From assembly GCF_030052815.1 (NCBI RefSeq), contig NC_079499.1, positions 104,132,480-104,196,479 on the forward strand: a stretch of 64,000 nucleotides of DNA, written 5' to 3'. Position numbers and translations under genes: made by a program. Below the pieces are notes generated by a model that did not search any database, was not told the DNA's origin, and worked only from the letters and a program-made list of their open reading frames with translations. Shown here piece after piece: positions 11,519-23,290 of the stretch. Positions within the stretch are counted from its first letter, which is position 1; each line of letters opens with the position of its first letter. This DNA is from Hevea brasiliensis. Its lineage: Eukaryota > Streptophyta > Magnoliopsida > Malpighiales > Euphorbiaceae.

Positions 11519-12653
11519 CATGTAATATAATTCAACTCTTTTAATGTTGATTTTTATTCCTTTCAAATGTAATTTGATAACTTTTTGCATAAGTTTCAAA
11601 TATAAACTTTTCAAAATCAACTTTTAGCATATGAAAATCAAATTGTGACAAGCTCAGAATCCCTGTAGACAAGCAAACCAGAGTAAATATCATACATGAT
11701 CAAATAATTTGCAGGTTAGTAAGTTAATTTGAAAATTTTTTAAAATTTTTATTATAATAATTTTTATAAAATTAAATTAAAATCAACTTTTAGCATATGA
11801 AAATCAAATTGTGACAATTGTGGCATGTGATAATTACCCAGCAAGGTAGCGTTGCTGTAAGGTGAAAGTTCAAAATATAAAGAAAGAATACTTTTTTTTT
11901 TAACTATATTGCCCTTTTGCTATTTAGACTTTGAATATGAAGGAATGACTATACACATTTTTAATAATTTTTATTATAAAAATAATAAATTTTATAATTA
12001 ATAAGTAAAAATACTTAAATTTAAAATATTTTCACTTTTTACTTGTTTAAAGATATAAAAAAAATAATAATTAAGCTATATCGAATCATAAAAACATTTT
12101 AAATTAATATAATGATAAAAATAAATTTTTAATTAGAAGTTGTTGTAATTAACATTCGACTAATTAAATCAAATTAAATCATAACTTTAACCAATTGAAA
12201 TTTTTAATATTTTTAAAATTATAATTAAATCAAACTGTAATACATTAAAATTTTAATATAAATAAATCGAGTTATTTAGTTATAACATAAATGATGACAA
12301 AAATTATAATATATAATTTATATATTATTGATTTATAAAATATTAATAAAAATATATTCAAAATTGCATTTTATTTTTAAAGATAAAAAAATTTTATATT
12401 GTTAATAAAGTTATGAAAATAATAATTATTACAACTGATATGTTATAATAAATATTTTTACAATAATATATTAATTAATAAAAATCAAATATTTCAATTA
12501 AATGGATCGATAACTTAAAATTAAATCAAAATTAATTTTTTTTACCAGAGTAATTGAATTTTATTAATTCAATTTAGTTGTTCAGTTATTATGGAATAAT
12601 GCCATATGTCAATGGTCATAATATAAGGATTCAATCAAGCCTAGTTAAGAAAA

Positions 12654-12896
12654 TCATTCTTCTATTGTTTTATTTTCCATGATAAGTTGAGAAAGTTTAA
12701 AAATAACCCATTTTCTGACTTCATTGTATCCTCTGATGTTGCCTCCAGCAAGATCGGACCCCCATAACCAGTCTAACGATGTCACCAAACCCATTGCACC
12801 TTCCTTGCCATCCACTTCTTGATATTGAAGGAAGAAATCAAAACTATCACTTACGGGTTTTTTTATCAAGGAAATTCTCACAATCAATTCAATCAA
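12654..12896 (-). CDS. Small hypothetical ORF downstream of LECRK (80 residues)
   Basis: An open frame starting MIELIVRISLIKKPVSDSF, with mixed, non-repetitive composition unlike the surrounding A/T spacer. It is preserved at 39716-39958 with only two residue changes, but both lie inside a recent duplication, so conservation is weak evidence. I do not recognise a domain. It may be a fragment of an older gene or simply a chance frame. Confidence 0.2.
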   Translation of the reverse strand: MIELIVRISLIKKPVSDSFDFFLQYQEVDGKEGAMGLVTSLDWLWGSDLAGGNIRGYNEVRKWVIFKLSQLIMENKTIEE

Positions 12897-13061
12897 AGTG
12901 TTCCATAGTTAGAATAAATACGCATTTATTATGAAATTAAGAATGGAATAATCTTTTTAATTTTATTAATTCAATGACTGAAAGTATATCACTTATCTGA
13001 TAAAATCATATTTAAGTCTCACTGCGCTGAACACTACTAGAAAAAAATTATAATCTCAAAC

Positions 13062-15440
13062 TTAAATGGCACTAAGAAAAGAAGTAGGACTTGGAGGTAT
13101 TGGGATGTCTACTGTCCCTTCCAACATCAGTAGAACCTTTTTCATGGAAGGGCGAAGAGATGGTTCATCCAGAGTGCACCAAAGCCCCACTTTGATCATT
13201 CTATCCATTTGTCTCTTGTCCACTTCCTCTTCACTAACCAATTTATCTATTTCACCACTCTCAAAACAATGGTAAACCCAATCCACAAGAATGGATTCAA
13301 TCTCTGGAAGATTTTGATCCACATTCCTTCTGCAACATGTGATCTCCAATAACACAATTCCAAAACTATAAACGTCAGCTTTAACTGTAACAGGAAGCTT
13401 ACGATGCCATTCTGGTGCAACATATCCTCTAGTTCCTCTAATTCCTGTGAAGGTTTTTGTTTGTTCCGGCTTCAACAGCTTTGCCAATCCGAAGTCGGAA
13501 ATTTTTGGACACCAGCATTCATCCATTAGTATGTTCTCTGGTTTTATATCACAGTGGATGATTTGCGTCTCGCACTCTTCATGTAGATAGAGGATGCCCC
13601 TTGCTATGTTCCGGGCGATCTCCACTCTTTCTCCAAAACAAGGTCTGCTTTCAGGAGAGAAGATTACATCAGCAAGTGACCCATTTCTCATGTACTCGTA
13701 TACCAAGAGCCTGTTAGGCCCCTCATTGCAATAACCAAGAAGGCGGACTAGGTTCTTGTGATGTGTTTTCCCAATAACCTTCACTTCAGTTTGGAATTCT
13801 CGTTCCCCTTGAGATGCAGCTCCTTCTAGTCTCTTCACAGCTGCAACTTTCTGGGTGCTCGATATTAGCCCTTTATAAACAGTCCCAAATGAACCTCTGC
13901 CAATTTCTTCCTTGAAACCATCTGTCACTCTCTCTAGTTCTTCAAAGGTAAAGGATCGAGGAGCAACTTCCTCACTTAATCCAATGTGGTCTTTTTCAGA
14001 GATCCTTTTGTATGCCCACACACGATATTTATGAAACAGAATGCCAGAAATTGCCAACGTAACAAGCCCAAAAGCAACAACTGAAATGCCAACGATTAGG
14101 ACGCCCCTGCCAAGCTGATCACTTTTCTTTTTATCTACTGCAGGCTCGTTTCTGTCTGTGTTGGTCCTGATTGATGTAGATTTAACCTTGATCAAAGCTG
14201 AGTTTGACTCATCCGGGTTTCTTCTCCCATATCTCAAAGGCAGCTTTTGCTTTTTGCACAGACCGTCTTTGTAAAACGCAGCATCACAGTTACAATCCTG
14301 CAGACATGCTTGCTCGCACTCTCCCTTGATAGATAATGAGAGATCGGAGTATGATACATCTTCCCATGCGGTGCTAAGAACTTCTTGAATTCTGATGCTT
14401 TTATGATCTTCTTTGCAACTTTCAGCTGTGAAATTCCTCTCACATCCAGCAGTCCGATCTCCCGGATTAACAGATGCAAATCCTGGAAGACATATACATT
14501 TAGGTTCCAAATCATTTAAATCGCAATAGCTATTAAGACCGCATAGTCCCTTGGGTTGGCACTTATTAGTTGTGGATTCTCTCAAAACTGAAGAATTTCC
14601 ATTCTGTTTCAGATTGTACGAGTACAATCTGAATATCCCATCAAAATCAATTCTCATAACAAAAATTGTTTCTTTTGTGGGATACCCTCCTGGAGTGATT
14701 TCTCTTATGTTGAAACCGGTGGAATTGAGCAGGTAGAGACGGCCATCATAATCAAAATTTAGTGTCACGTTATTCCCACTTCCATCCGTACCGGATGACC
14801 AATAAGCATATGGAGCAGTTTCAGGGGTTTCCACCGGATACTGCACGAGGTTTCCATCCGTTTGCATCCTGAGGCGGAAAATTCCTGTTGAGTGATTAGT
14901 TTCTGAAACAGCAGAAACCAGCTCTGAATCAGCTTCTAGACGTTGAGTAGGCAAAAGGGTATCAGTTGGGTGATCAAAACTCTGCCATATAATATCACGA
15001 TCAGAATTGTAAAGCACAAAATTGCCCGAATCAAACAAAGAAGCTGAAGAAGCTGGTTGGGGAGCAGAAATAACTGTAGTTGTTTGGCTCTGCGCTTCCA
15101 AGACTAACCCAGCATCATTGATGAGCAAGTTAACATTGCTGTCTACTGGTGGATCATCACGCTTGGCAGTCCAGACAACCGTCTTCTGAGGAATTCCAGC
15201 AATAAAGACACCGATAGCATACGCAGTGCCCTGTGGGTAAAATCCAAAGGCATAAAGACCAGAAGGTGACCACCACGAGGAGTTGGTGGTGGGTGTGAGG
15301 GAAGATCCTAAGCTTATATTGGAGTATCTTCGTTGAGCTAAGGCTTTGAAAATTGAAGTAAAAGATAGAAACAGGAACAGAATGACGGAAGCCATGGAAA
15401 GGTTCTGAGCTCTGTGCATCCTTTTAAGTTTGGAGTTCAT
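13062..15440 (-). CDS. G-type lectin S-receptor-like serine/threonine-protein kinase (LECRK3/RLK1-like), intact, intronless
   Basis: 792 residues in one exon. Signal peptide to about residue 36 (the in-frame ATG at residue 16 is an equally good start); bulb-type lectin about 38-165; EGF-like cysteines about 294-333; PAN/apple-like cysteines about 342-400; membrane span about 446-468; kinase about 509-778. P-loop GRGSFGTVYKG 514-524, ATP-binding Lys536, catalytic HCD 629-631, DFG 649-651, APE 675-677. HCD in place of HRD makes it a non-RD kinase, a class often tied to pattern recognition. Family members act at the plasma membrane. It has K in VVWTAKRDD where the 27184 paralogue has N. Nearly identical in the kinase to 40124-42502. 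Family and completeness are clear; ligand unknown. Confidence 0.93.
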   Translation of the reverse strand: MNSKLKRMHRAQNLSMASVILFLFLSFTSIFKALAQRRYSNISLGSSLTPTTNSSWWSPSGLYAFGFYPQGTAYAIGVFIAGIPQKTVVWTAKRDDPPVDSNVNLLINDAGLVLEAQSQTTTVISAPQPASSASLFDSGNFVLYNSDRDIIWQSFDHPTDTLLPTQRLEADSELVSAVSETNHSTGIFRLRMQTDGNLVQYPVETPETAPYAYWSSGTDGSGNNVTLNFDYDGRLYLLNSTGFNIREITPGGYPTKETIFVMRIDFDGIFRLYSYNLKQNGNSSVLRESTTNKCQPKGLCGLNSYCDLNDLEPKCICLPGFASVNPGDRTAGCERNFTAESCKEDHKSIRIQEVLSTAWEDVSYSDLSLSIKGECEQACLQDCNCDAAFYKDGLCKKQKLPLRYGRRNPDESNSALIKVKSTSIRTNTDRNEPAVDKKKSDQLGRGVLIVGISVVAFGLVTLAISGILFHKYRVWAYKRISEKDHIGLSEEVAPRSFTFEELERVTDGFKEEIGRGSFGTVYKGLISSTQKVAAVKRLEGAASQGEREFQTEVKVIGKTHHKNLVRLLGYCNEGPNRLLVYEYMRNGSLADVIFSPESRPCFGERVEIARNIARGILYLHEECETQIIHCDIKPENILMDECWCPKISDFGLAKLLKPEQTKTFTGIRGTRGYVAPEWHRKLPVTVKADVYSFGIVLLEITCCRRNVDQNLPEIESILVDWVYHCFESGEIDKLVSEEEVDKRQMDRMIKVGLWCTLDEPSLRPSMKKVLLMLEGTVDIPIPPSPTSFLSAI

Positions 15441-16559
15441 GAATTTTCATTTGCCAATGTAAGGTATTCAATTTATTTCAAGAACCATGAAATTGGAAGC
15501 ATTCAATACCATTAAAGTCCACATTCACAATCCTCCGTGTTCTTCACTTCCAAACGCATTCAGTGGAATCAACTACCATACGAAGTCAAGGTGGAAAGTT
15601 CAAAGTAGAAAGAAAGAAGAAGACAAACTCACTGACCCTTTTGTATTGTTTGCTTTTCCGAGTTGCACTTTTGCTATTTAGCCCTCGAATTTTTAAAAGA
15701 TGGAAAGTAATAACACAGATTAGTGTCAAACTTGAAAACTTAATTTTTTTAAAATTTAAAATATAAAGAGAAAGAAAAATGGAGATATAGATTTATGTTT
15801 TAAATCGTATTACCACTGCTATTACCGAAATTTCGTAGTTGAGTTTTGACATATTTAATACTTTAATATGAATAAAATAATTTAAAATAATTTTCTTGTA
15901 TTTATTATATAATATTTTAAATTTATTTTTTAAATAAAAATTAATTTTATTTTTTCATAAAAATTATATTTAAATTATAAATAATTGTATTTTACAATTG
16001 TATTTTTATTTTGATTATATCAAAATTATATATAATAATATAATATTTAATAATATATATTTTTTATATTGAGAGCATATATTTTATTTTTATTTAAATT
16101 AATTTTATTTTTTGAAAAATAAATAATAAAAAAATATATTTTATATTATAATTTTAAATAATATATTTTTTATATATTATTTTTCAACAATCATAAATAA
16201 AATAAATATATTAAAAAATTATAAATTACAATTATTAATATAAATAATTTTATAAATAAGCCAATTCATAAAATTATAAACAAAACTCAAAATGAGTTTA
16301 TTTACGAACTCATTCACAAGCTAATTTTTTAACTTTTTAACAAGTCAGATTATGAATCTATTTAATGAACTAAATTATAAATTTATTTTACGAGCCAACT
16401 CGCGATTCTATAAACGAGCTAATTTTGAATTCGAGTTTGAACTAAATACTACTGAATTCGAGTTCGAGTTGATTATTAAATGAGCAATATTGAACCGACT
16501 TTAAGTAACCTGCATGTGACTTGATTCATTTACATTCTTAATCAAAACACTTAAATTAG

Positions 16560-16647
<88 letters not shown>

Positions 16648-17444
16648 AATGTAGATACCAAAAAAATAATATAGGAATAAAAAGAATTATTTTAATTAAA
16701 TAGGATACTTAAAATTATTTTTTTTCTAATAGTTAGCTTATAAAATAGACTTTATTACAATAAATTAAAAGTTAAATTAAATTTAAATTTAAATAAAAAC
16801 TCTTCCTAATTTCCTCTCTTTTATTTTTTTATTATATTAATTTTATATACACATGTAATTTAAATTTTACGGAATAAATACTTTAAATTGCATATTTTTC
16901 ATGCATATAATTTAAGGCTAATCGAGCAGTATGGCATACCTCGATCCATATAAAGTGCTAACTAAATTTAACTTACTGTATCAAAAATTTTAAAAATTGA
17001 CATATTTCACATTCGTACAGGAACCGCAATCGTGGCGGACCTCGAATGAAGAATACTGGTCAAGAAATTACAACTGCAGCCATCGAACCTCTAGACTAAT
17101 AGCTCCTTGAAAGTTTAGAAAAGACAGAATAAAACGAGTTTTCCTTGCAAGTTGTGGCGTGTTGTTTCCCAATGACGGAGTGGTCATTCTTGCCATGGCC
17201 GTAGGGAGGGAGAAACAAGAAACAAATAAACAAAGAAGAAGAAGAAGAAGAAGAACTTAAGTCTTCATGCAAGTGGGGGTGAGTTGTTTCCCACAGTCTT
17301 CCAAGTGATGTGATGGAAGTGGGGTTAAATTATTTTGAACTTAAAGACTGAAGACTAAGCTCTATTATACCCTATTAATTCAACCAAAGCATTATGATAA
17401 TTGAAATAAATATGCATTTCCCATGAATTTGAGGATATGATCAT
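15441..17444. other. LECRK upstream region and AT-rich spacer
   Basis: The first ~250 bp is shared with the regions upstream of the copies at 32853 and 42502 and is the likely promoter and leader. The rest is A/T-rich, with a CT/TA microsatellite at 16564. No gene seen. Confidence 0.65.
16564..16642. repeat. (CT)n(TA)n microsatellite
   Basis: About 20 CT units run directly into about 19 TA units. The same place in copy 3 (near 43610) has lost the tract; in copy 2 (near 33990) it has grown into a palindromic array. Confidence 0.95.
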
Positions 17445-18213
17445 CTCAAACTTGGAGGTTATTGTGAAGTCTATTGTCTCTTCCAATATCAATGGAACCT
17501 ATTATATTTTATTAATATTAACCTTCAAATTTAAAAATAAATTATTAAAATTTTTCAAAAAATTAAAAATTCATTTTCATAAAATAAGTAATTATATATT
17601 GAATAATAATATCTCAATCATTCATTTTTAATTAAAAGACTGAGATTATAAAAACATAATAAATTATATTTACATAAATATGAAGGAATCCTAATGGAAG
17701 AAATAAAATCCTCCCCTCCCCATTTATAAATGGGATTTCATTAACGTCCCTAATGTGTGTATTTGAAATAAGTTTTTAAAATTTACTGTTCTTATCTTTT
17801 TTATGTAGGATACACACTTCTTCCTTTTATTCATAAATTTGTTAATATATTTATATAAAATTATTATATTTGTATAATATTTTTCATTTTTTTTACTTAA
17901 TAATAAATAAGCAATAATGTTTTTTAGATACCAAAATAGCAAAATTGAAAATCAACAGAATTAGCTAACTAGAAAAATTTAAAAGTACATGTATTAACGA
18001 TATAATTAGCTTTGCGGTAAATATTAATTTTTTATACAATTTTAATGAGATATTTTCTCGAAAATAAATAAATAAATAAATAAAATACAAGATAATCTTT
18101 TCATAAAATGATATGAGTTATAAAATAAGATATGTTATATTATACTAGAATATTAGACTTTACTTAAGTAGGGAGATACCTATCACACTAAGCTAAGCCT
18201 TCAAGTTGTTGTG
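17445..18213. other. Partial duplication unit with LECRK 3'-end relic
   Basis: Starts with the same relic (CATCTCAAACTTGGAGG) as at 8192 and continues with matching A/T spacer for ~750 bp. It then joins the plus-strand LECRK relic. No gene of its own. Confidence 0.6.
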
Positions 18214-20041
18214 AGTTGTTTCATACCCATTGTATACTGGGGACACACCATATGATGCTTACTGGAGCTCCTATACTACGAGGTCTCGAAGTCCCTAGTT
18301 TCATCTTTATCTCAATAGCTCTGGCCTCCTAGAAATTATCAACAGTGCCCGTTCAAAAATCATCCATACCCTGTATGATGACTCATCATCGGCAAACAAT
18401 GACAACAGTACAATTTACCGTGCAACTCTAGACATTGATGGTGTTTTACGCCTGTATTCTCATAGTGACAACAGGAATGGTGAACTCGAATGCACATCCG
18501 TGTGGGCAGCACTGAAAAATCCTTGTCAAGTGAACAGCTTTTGTGGGTTCAATAGTTATTGCACATTTGATGACGACCAGCCAGTATGTCGTTGTCTTCC
18601 TGGTTCGGAGTTCATTGACCCTAATCAAACGACTCTTGGCTGTAGAAGAAACTATTCAGAAGCAAGTCGTAAAAGTGGGAAAGAAAATGCACATCATTAT
18701 AACATCACCACATTGGAAAATATCGAGGCGGCAGACCATCCTTATTTTCAAGAATCCATGTGAATAGAAGAATGCAGCCAGTCTTGTTTGGAGGACTGCA
18801 ACTGCGAGGCAGTGCTATTCTCTAAAAACACTTGCAATAAACTAAAGCTTCCACTGAGTTATGTAATTAGAAAAGGTGAATCATCAGATCAGGAGACGTC
18901 CACCACAGCTTTATTGAAGGTAGGCATTGGAGGAAATGATGGCAAGAATAGGACTGAACCTATCCCTTTAAAGCCTACCATTATTGTTATTAGAAGCGAA
19001 AAATCAGTGCTGCCTGAAATTCTTATGACTTCTTGTCTTGTCCTATTTTCATGTATTAGCCTTATAGTTTCTTGTTTATTCATTTACAAATTCCGATCCA
19101 TAAGATGCAAAAGGCTATTGGAAAATGGGGAGGATGGTCTGACTGGGGAGCTTAAATTGCGGTTGTTTTCATACAATGAGCTTAAAGTAGCAACAAATGG
19201 CTTCAAAGAAGAGCTGGGAAAGGGTTCATTTGGAGCAGTGTACAAAGGGACTTTATGCAGAGGGAAAAAGCTTGTTGCAGTGAAGAGGCTAGAGAAGTTA
19301 GTGGAAGAAGGTGAAAGGGAGTTCCAGGCAGAGATGCGAGCAATAGGAAGAACTCACCACAAGAACTTAGTCCGGTTGTTGGGATACTGTGCCGTGGATT
19401 TAAAAAGACTTCTGGTTTATGAATATATGAGCAATGGCTCCCTTGCAGATCTACTATTCAAGTCTTCAGGAAGGTTAAATTGGAATGAGAGAATAAGAAT
19501 TGCAATTGATGTTGCGAAAGGGATCCTTTATTTACATGAAGAGTGTGAGACTCCCATCATTCATTGCGATATAAAACCACAGAACATATTGATGGATGAT
19601 TTTTGGACTGCTAAGATAGCTGATTTTGGGTTGGCAAAATTGCTGATGCCAGATCAAACAAGGACTTTCACAGTTGTGAGGGGAACCAGGGGGTATTTAG
19701 CACCAGAATGGCTAAAGAACACGCCAATTTCAGCTAAGGCAGACATCTACAGTTATGGAATTGTGCTCTTGGAAATTGTTTGCTGCAGAAGGAATATGGA
19801 GCTTGAAGCATCAAAACCAGAAGAGGTTATTCTATCAACTTGTTTTGTTGCTGGAGAGTTGGAGAAGCTTGTAATTGGGGAAGAAGCTGACAAGAAGACC
19901 TTGGAAAAAATGGTGATGGTGGCGCTGTGGTGTATTCAGGATGAACCAGCTCTCCGTCCTTCAATGAAGAGTATAGTTTTGATGTTAGAAGGGATCACTG
20001 ATGTATCAATTCCTCCATGTCCAACCGCTGCATCCATGTAA
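18214..20041 (+). pseudogene. 5'-truncated LECRK-like receptor kinase on the plus strand; kinase frame still open
   Basis: Homology starts in the late lectin region (YTGDTPYDAYWSS) with no signal peptide or lectin start upstream. One frame runs on through the EGF/PAN cysteines, a membrane span (about 19020-19090) and a full kinase, broken by TAG at 18296 and TGA at 18761. From the ATG at 18788 a 417-residue frame is open to TAA at 20041, with GKGSFGAVYKG, VAVKRLEK, HCDIKPQNIL (non-RD), DFGLAKLL and GTRGYLAPEW. A few residues seem missing in the C-lobe near ILSTCFVAG. It is clearly diverged from the minus-strand copies, so it is an older paralogue. Most likely a pseudogene; a membrane-anchored kinase without ectodomain is possible if transcribed. 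Confidence 0.8.
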
Positions 20042-20518
20042 TTCAACTCTTTAGCCATGCTTTTAGAATTGGGCTGGTTAGTGAACTTGTCTGCTGCAAA
20101 GTTTAGTGATCATCATACCCATCAGTTCGGTGTTTCAAAATAATTTTAAAATTTCTGTTATAGTATTTTTGTGGTTTTTATGTTACAAAATAATTAAGTG
20201 TTCCAATTAATAAAAATGTAAAATCACATAATAATTTTATATATTTTTCCTTTTTTTTAATTTTTGATTCTGATCGATATTTAAATAAAAATTTCAGTAA
20301 TGTTTATTTAATTGTGGTATTATAATAATTTAGACTCATTATATATTTATTAAAAAAAAAAAAGAAAGAGTATCACTACGCAATTCAAGAAAAATGAGAG
20401 AATCACCACCATAAATACGTTTTTATACTCCATCGCCCCTCTTTGCATTTTTTCCTAAACGACAGTGCCGTTTGAGCTTCTTAAGTAAAAGTTCCCGCGC
20501 CAAAATAGGGTGAAGCCG
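20042..20518. other. Spacer and likely promoter of the DUF167 gene
   Basis: A/T-rich 3' flank of the kinase relic, then from about 20400 a GC-richer stretch leading into exon 1 of the next gene. No other feature seen. Confidence 0.5.
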
Positions 20519-23290
20519 ATGCTCCAATGGCACCGGCGAAGAAGGGGAAAGCCAAGGCCAACTCGCCCGATTCAAATCAATCAAAGCCATCGGCTCCAAA
20601 TACAGGAAACAATTTCCCGTCTTGTATTCGATTCATGCCTCCGTCCTCCGCCCTCCATCGCCATCACCATCCACGCTAAGCCTGGCGCCAAATCCTCCTC
20701 CATCACAGGTCTGTATACTTATGTTTGGGTGTGTGTGTATGTGTATTTGTGAAAATTCATTCTAATTGTGTTCTTGTGAATACAGATTTCAGTGATGAAG
20801 CGTTAGGGGTGCAAATAGATGCCCCTGCCAAGGACGGTGAAGCTAACGCCGCTCTCCTTGATTATATTAGTTCTGTGAGTATTTTTCTTTTAGTTTTATA
20901 TTTAATATAAATATTTATGATGAAATTACTCAAAATTTAAATAATATGCATATGTGCAACTCATGAATAAACCAAGCTTTTTTTTTTTTTTTTTTTTTTG
21001 CCTGTGAAAGAGTTTGTCCTGTGTTAGGTGTATGATGTGAGTATTTGTTTATTTTCGTGGAAGATATTTGTAATTTCATTAACTTGGTGCTATTTTCCTG
21101 TTCTAGTCTTAGTGTCTGCTATGCCTGAATTACATGTTTGGTAGGAGTATGTTCAATCAAGCTCTTTTTGAATTAATCATGAAAAAAATAAATAATAATA
21201 ACTGGGGATTGTCCTTGGTTTCCTTTGTTTGAAAGTTTTTATGTAGTTACGTGCTGTGCCGGCTTGTATGTTTAGAATGTTTCATCATTCTTTTTTTCTT
21301 TTCTTTTTTTTTTTTTCAGGGGAGAGAGCGGGGCGCATTGGGGGGATGGTAGGTGTCCATACTTAAGGAAATATTCAAAGCTTTTCATATGCATAACATT
21401 AATCTGTTTTCCTTGGATTTTTTTTTTAAATGAATCATGTATTTGGTTAAATGCCATGGGGAAAGTGACATTTACTATTAATGTTAGCTATTTTGCATTA
21501 TTAAAAATGCATTGGCTTTGTAAAGAGCTATTCCTTCTGAAAAATACATGTAGATGCCAATTTGTGCAAATTTATCTCTTTATTTTTGTTGCAATGTACT
21601 TTCTGTGGAGATTTGAACATGCTTCATATTATTAAGAAGAAATATTCGGGGCAAAAATTCCTTGTTTTCTGTTTAAAGTAAAGATGTGAGTAATAGAGCC
21701 TTTAAAGTTTATATTCTTTTAGTGCCTTATGAATTGTAAGGTTTTTCCTGTGATAAATTCTCTTACCTTCTGAATGGGTGTTTTTACCTCTTCAAGATAG
21801 TGTTGAAAAGCTTATCAGGAAAAAAAAAATGGTAGTGTTGAAAAACACTTTGCTAGCTTATCATCCTTAACATTTCCAAATGTTTTTTTTTTTCCACTTT
21901 TTTTAGTGATTATTATGACACTTAAGGGAAAGGAATTCTTTAGTTTAAGCTCAAGCCAACCTCATTTTGCCTATGAAGTTGGTTTCCTATAATTTGTCCT
22001 TCATGGGTATGTGAAACTTAGGGATTTATACTCGTTTGAAAGCTCATAGTCTAGCAACCATTTTGTCTATATATTGATTAAATTTTCCATTTAAAGTTTA
22101 TCAAAGTTATTAAAGGCACACTAAGGTGCAAAGGGGTCCGGTGGCCTAGGTACAACTATGGAAGGTGCTAAGTGTTGCCATGTTTAGCCACTTGCCTAAG
22201 TGACGTCAGGCAAAACAAAAAGGGATAAATATTTATAACAAGAAAATATATTGCATATAATTAACAAAATTGACCAAAGTTAACAATATTCAAAGGATCA
22301 AGCCAAAGTTAACCATCTAATGATGAGGACAATACACTGAAATGGAAATCGCTCTATAGAACCTCTTTTTTTCAATACCATCTAATGATTAGGACAATAC
22401 ACTGAAATGTAAATCGCTCTATAAAACCTCTTTTTTCAATCACGCATTGTAAAATGAATATGGACTTCACCATTAATATTATTTTTTTCCCCTATAGATA
22501 GCAGTTAGCACTTTGAGAACTTGTTAGAAAGTAAAACAAACCCAAACAACACATTTGATAATTTTATTAGGAAAAAAAAAAATGCCAAAACCCCAGGAAA
22601 CAGAAGCCGAGCTACCAAGGGAAGACAGGAGAGAGAACAATGGGACTGAAAACAAGGGATGATGAGATGGATTTAAGGTGTGTTGATGCTAAAAGCAGGT
22701 GCTTCAGAAGTCGGTGGTTTCTAATGGAGTCCAACAATAATCCAGCAATTTTCAGTGCCAGAGTCAGTGTTCTAGCAACTTTACAAGTCGTTGACACTGG
22801 ATTCTGGTAGATTGGCCGGATCCAAGTCTTGTAGTAGTGTCTTTTTCTGATAAAGGTCCTCACAGAAGATGGAAATTAGGAAGCCATGCCTTTCTAGGGC
22901 CTTTTGCCTGGAAGAAGGTGGACCTTCTAATGCCTTTTGCCTGGAAGAAGGCACATCTGTTAGACATAGCTCGCCTTTTGCTTGTACAGTCACTAGTCAG
23001 CACCTTGTACACCTTGCCCCTTTAGCTCACCTTTAACAAGTATAGAATCTATCATATGAAAATTGTTTTAAAGTAGCCATTGCATTTGTACCATGATAAT
23101 AATAGGCTGCATTTAATGGTTTATTTTCTTAGACTATTTCACTTTTCTTGATCAACAGGTATTAGGTGTGAAAAGAAGACAGCTATCCATAGGTGCAGGT
23201 TCTAAATCAAGAGACAAAGTGGTGATTGCGGAGGAGGTAACTTTGCAAGGTGTTTTTGATGCTTTGGACAAAGTGTCAAAGTGCTATTGA
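20519..23290 (+). CDS. DUF167 / UPF0235 family protein, three exons
   Basis: Exons 20519-20708, 20786-20874 and 23159-23290, with GT-AG introns of 77 and 2,284 bp. Joined in the domain frame this gives 136 residues. The DUF167 core is clear: [13 protein letters not shown] in exon 1, then [26 protein letters not shown] in exon 2, and [21 protein letters not shown] in exon 3. The family is small, conserved from bacteria to plants, with no settled function. Odd point: the ATG at 20519 gives an arginine-rich N-terminus that looks unlike a natural one, while ATG 20527 in another frame opens with [12 protein letters not shown], which looks more natural, and runs out of frame in the C-rich stretch at 20641-20656. 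Either a one-base indel breaks the gene or the upstream ATG is used. Confidence 0.8.
22312..22440 (+). repeat. Tandem duplication of ~65 bp in intron 2 of the DUF167 gene
   Basis: Two adjacent copies, 22312-22376 and 22377-22440, starting ACCATCTAATGAT and ending TTTTTTCAAT, differ at only a few bases. Confidence 0.9.
22899..22951 (+). repeat. Short direct repeat in intron 2 of the DUF167 gene
   Basis: CCTTTTGCCTGGAAGAAGG occurs twice at a 33-bp spacing. Confidence 0.8.

Larger units (their letters stand above)
7683..12653. other. AT-rich spacer between LECRK copies
   Basis: No credible gene seen. The first ~500 bp is the likely promoter side of the interrupted LECRK gene. From 8192 rightward the sequence is the downstream half of the ~9.2-kb duplication unit, repeated at 29935 and 35205. 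It holds a LECRK relic, MITE-like elements (listed separately) and many A/T runs. Confidence 0.7.
8192..17444. repeat. Tandem duplication unit, copy 1 (about 9.25 kb)
   Basis: Begins at a LECRK 3'-end relic, continues through AT-rich spacer and the intact gene at 13062-15440, and ends where the next relic starts. The same order recurs from 35205 to 44409 with similar length and very high identity, and in a deleted form from 29935 to 35204. Boundaries were set by eye from the repeated relic sequence. Confidence 0.8.
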
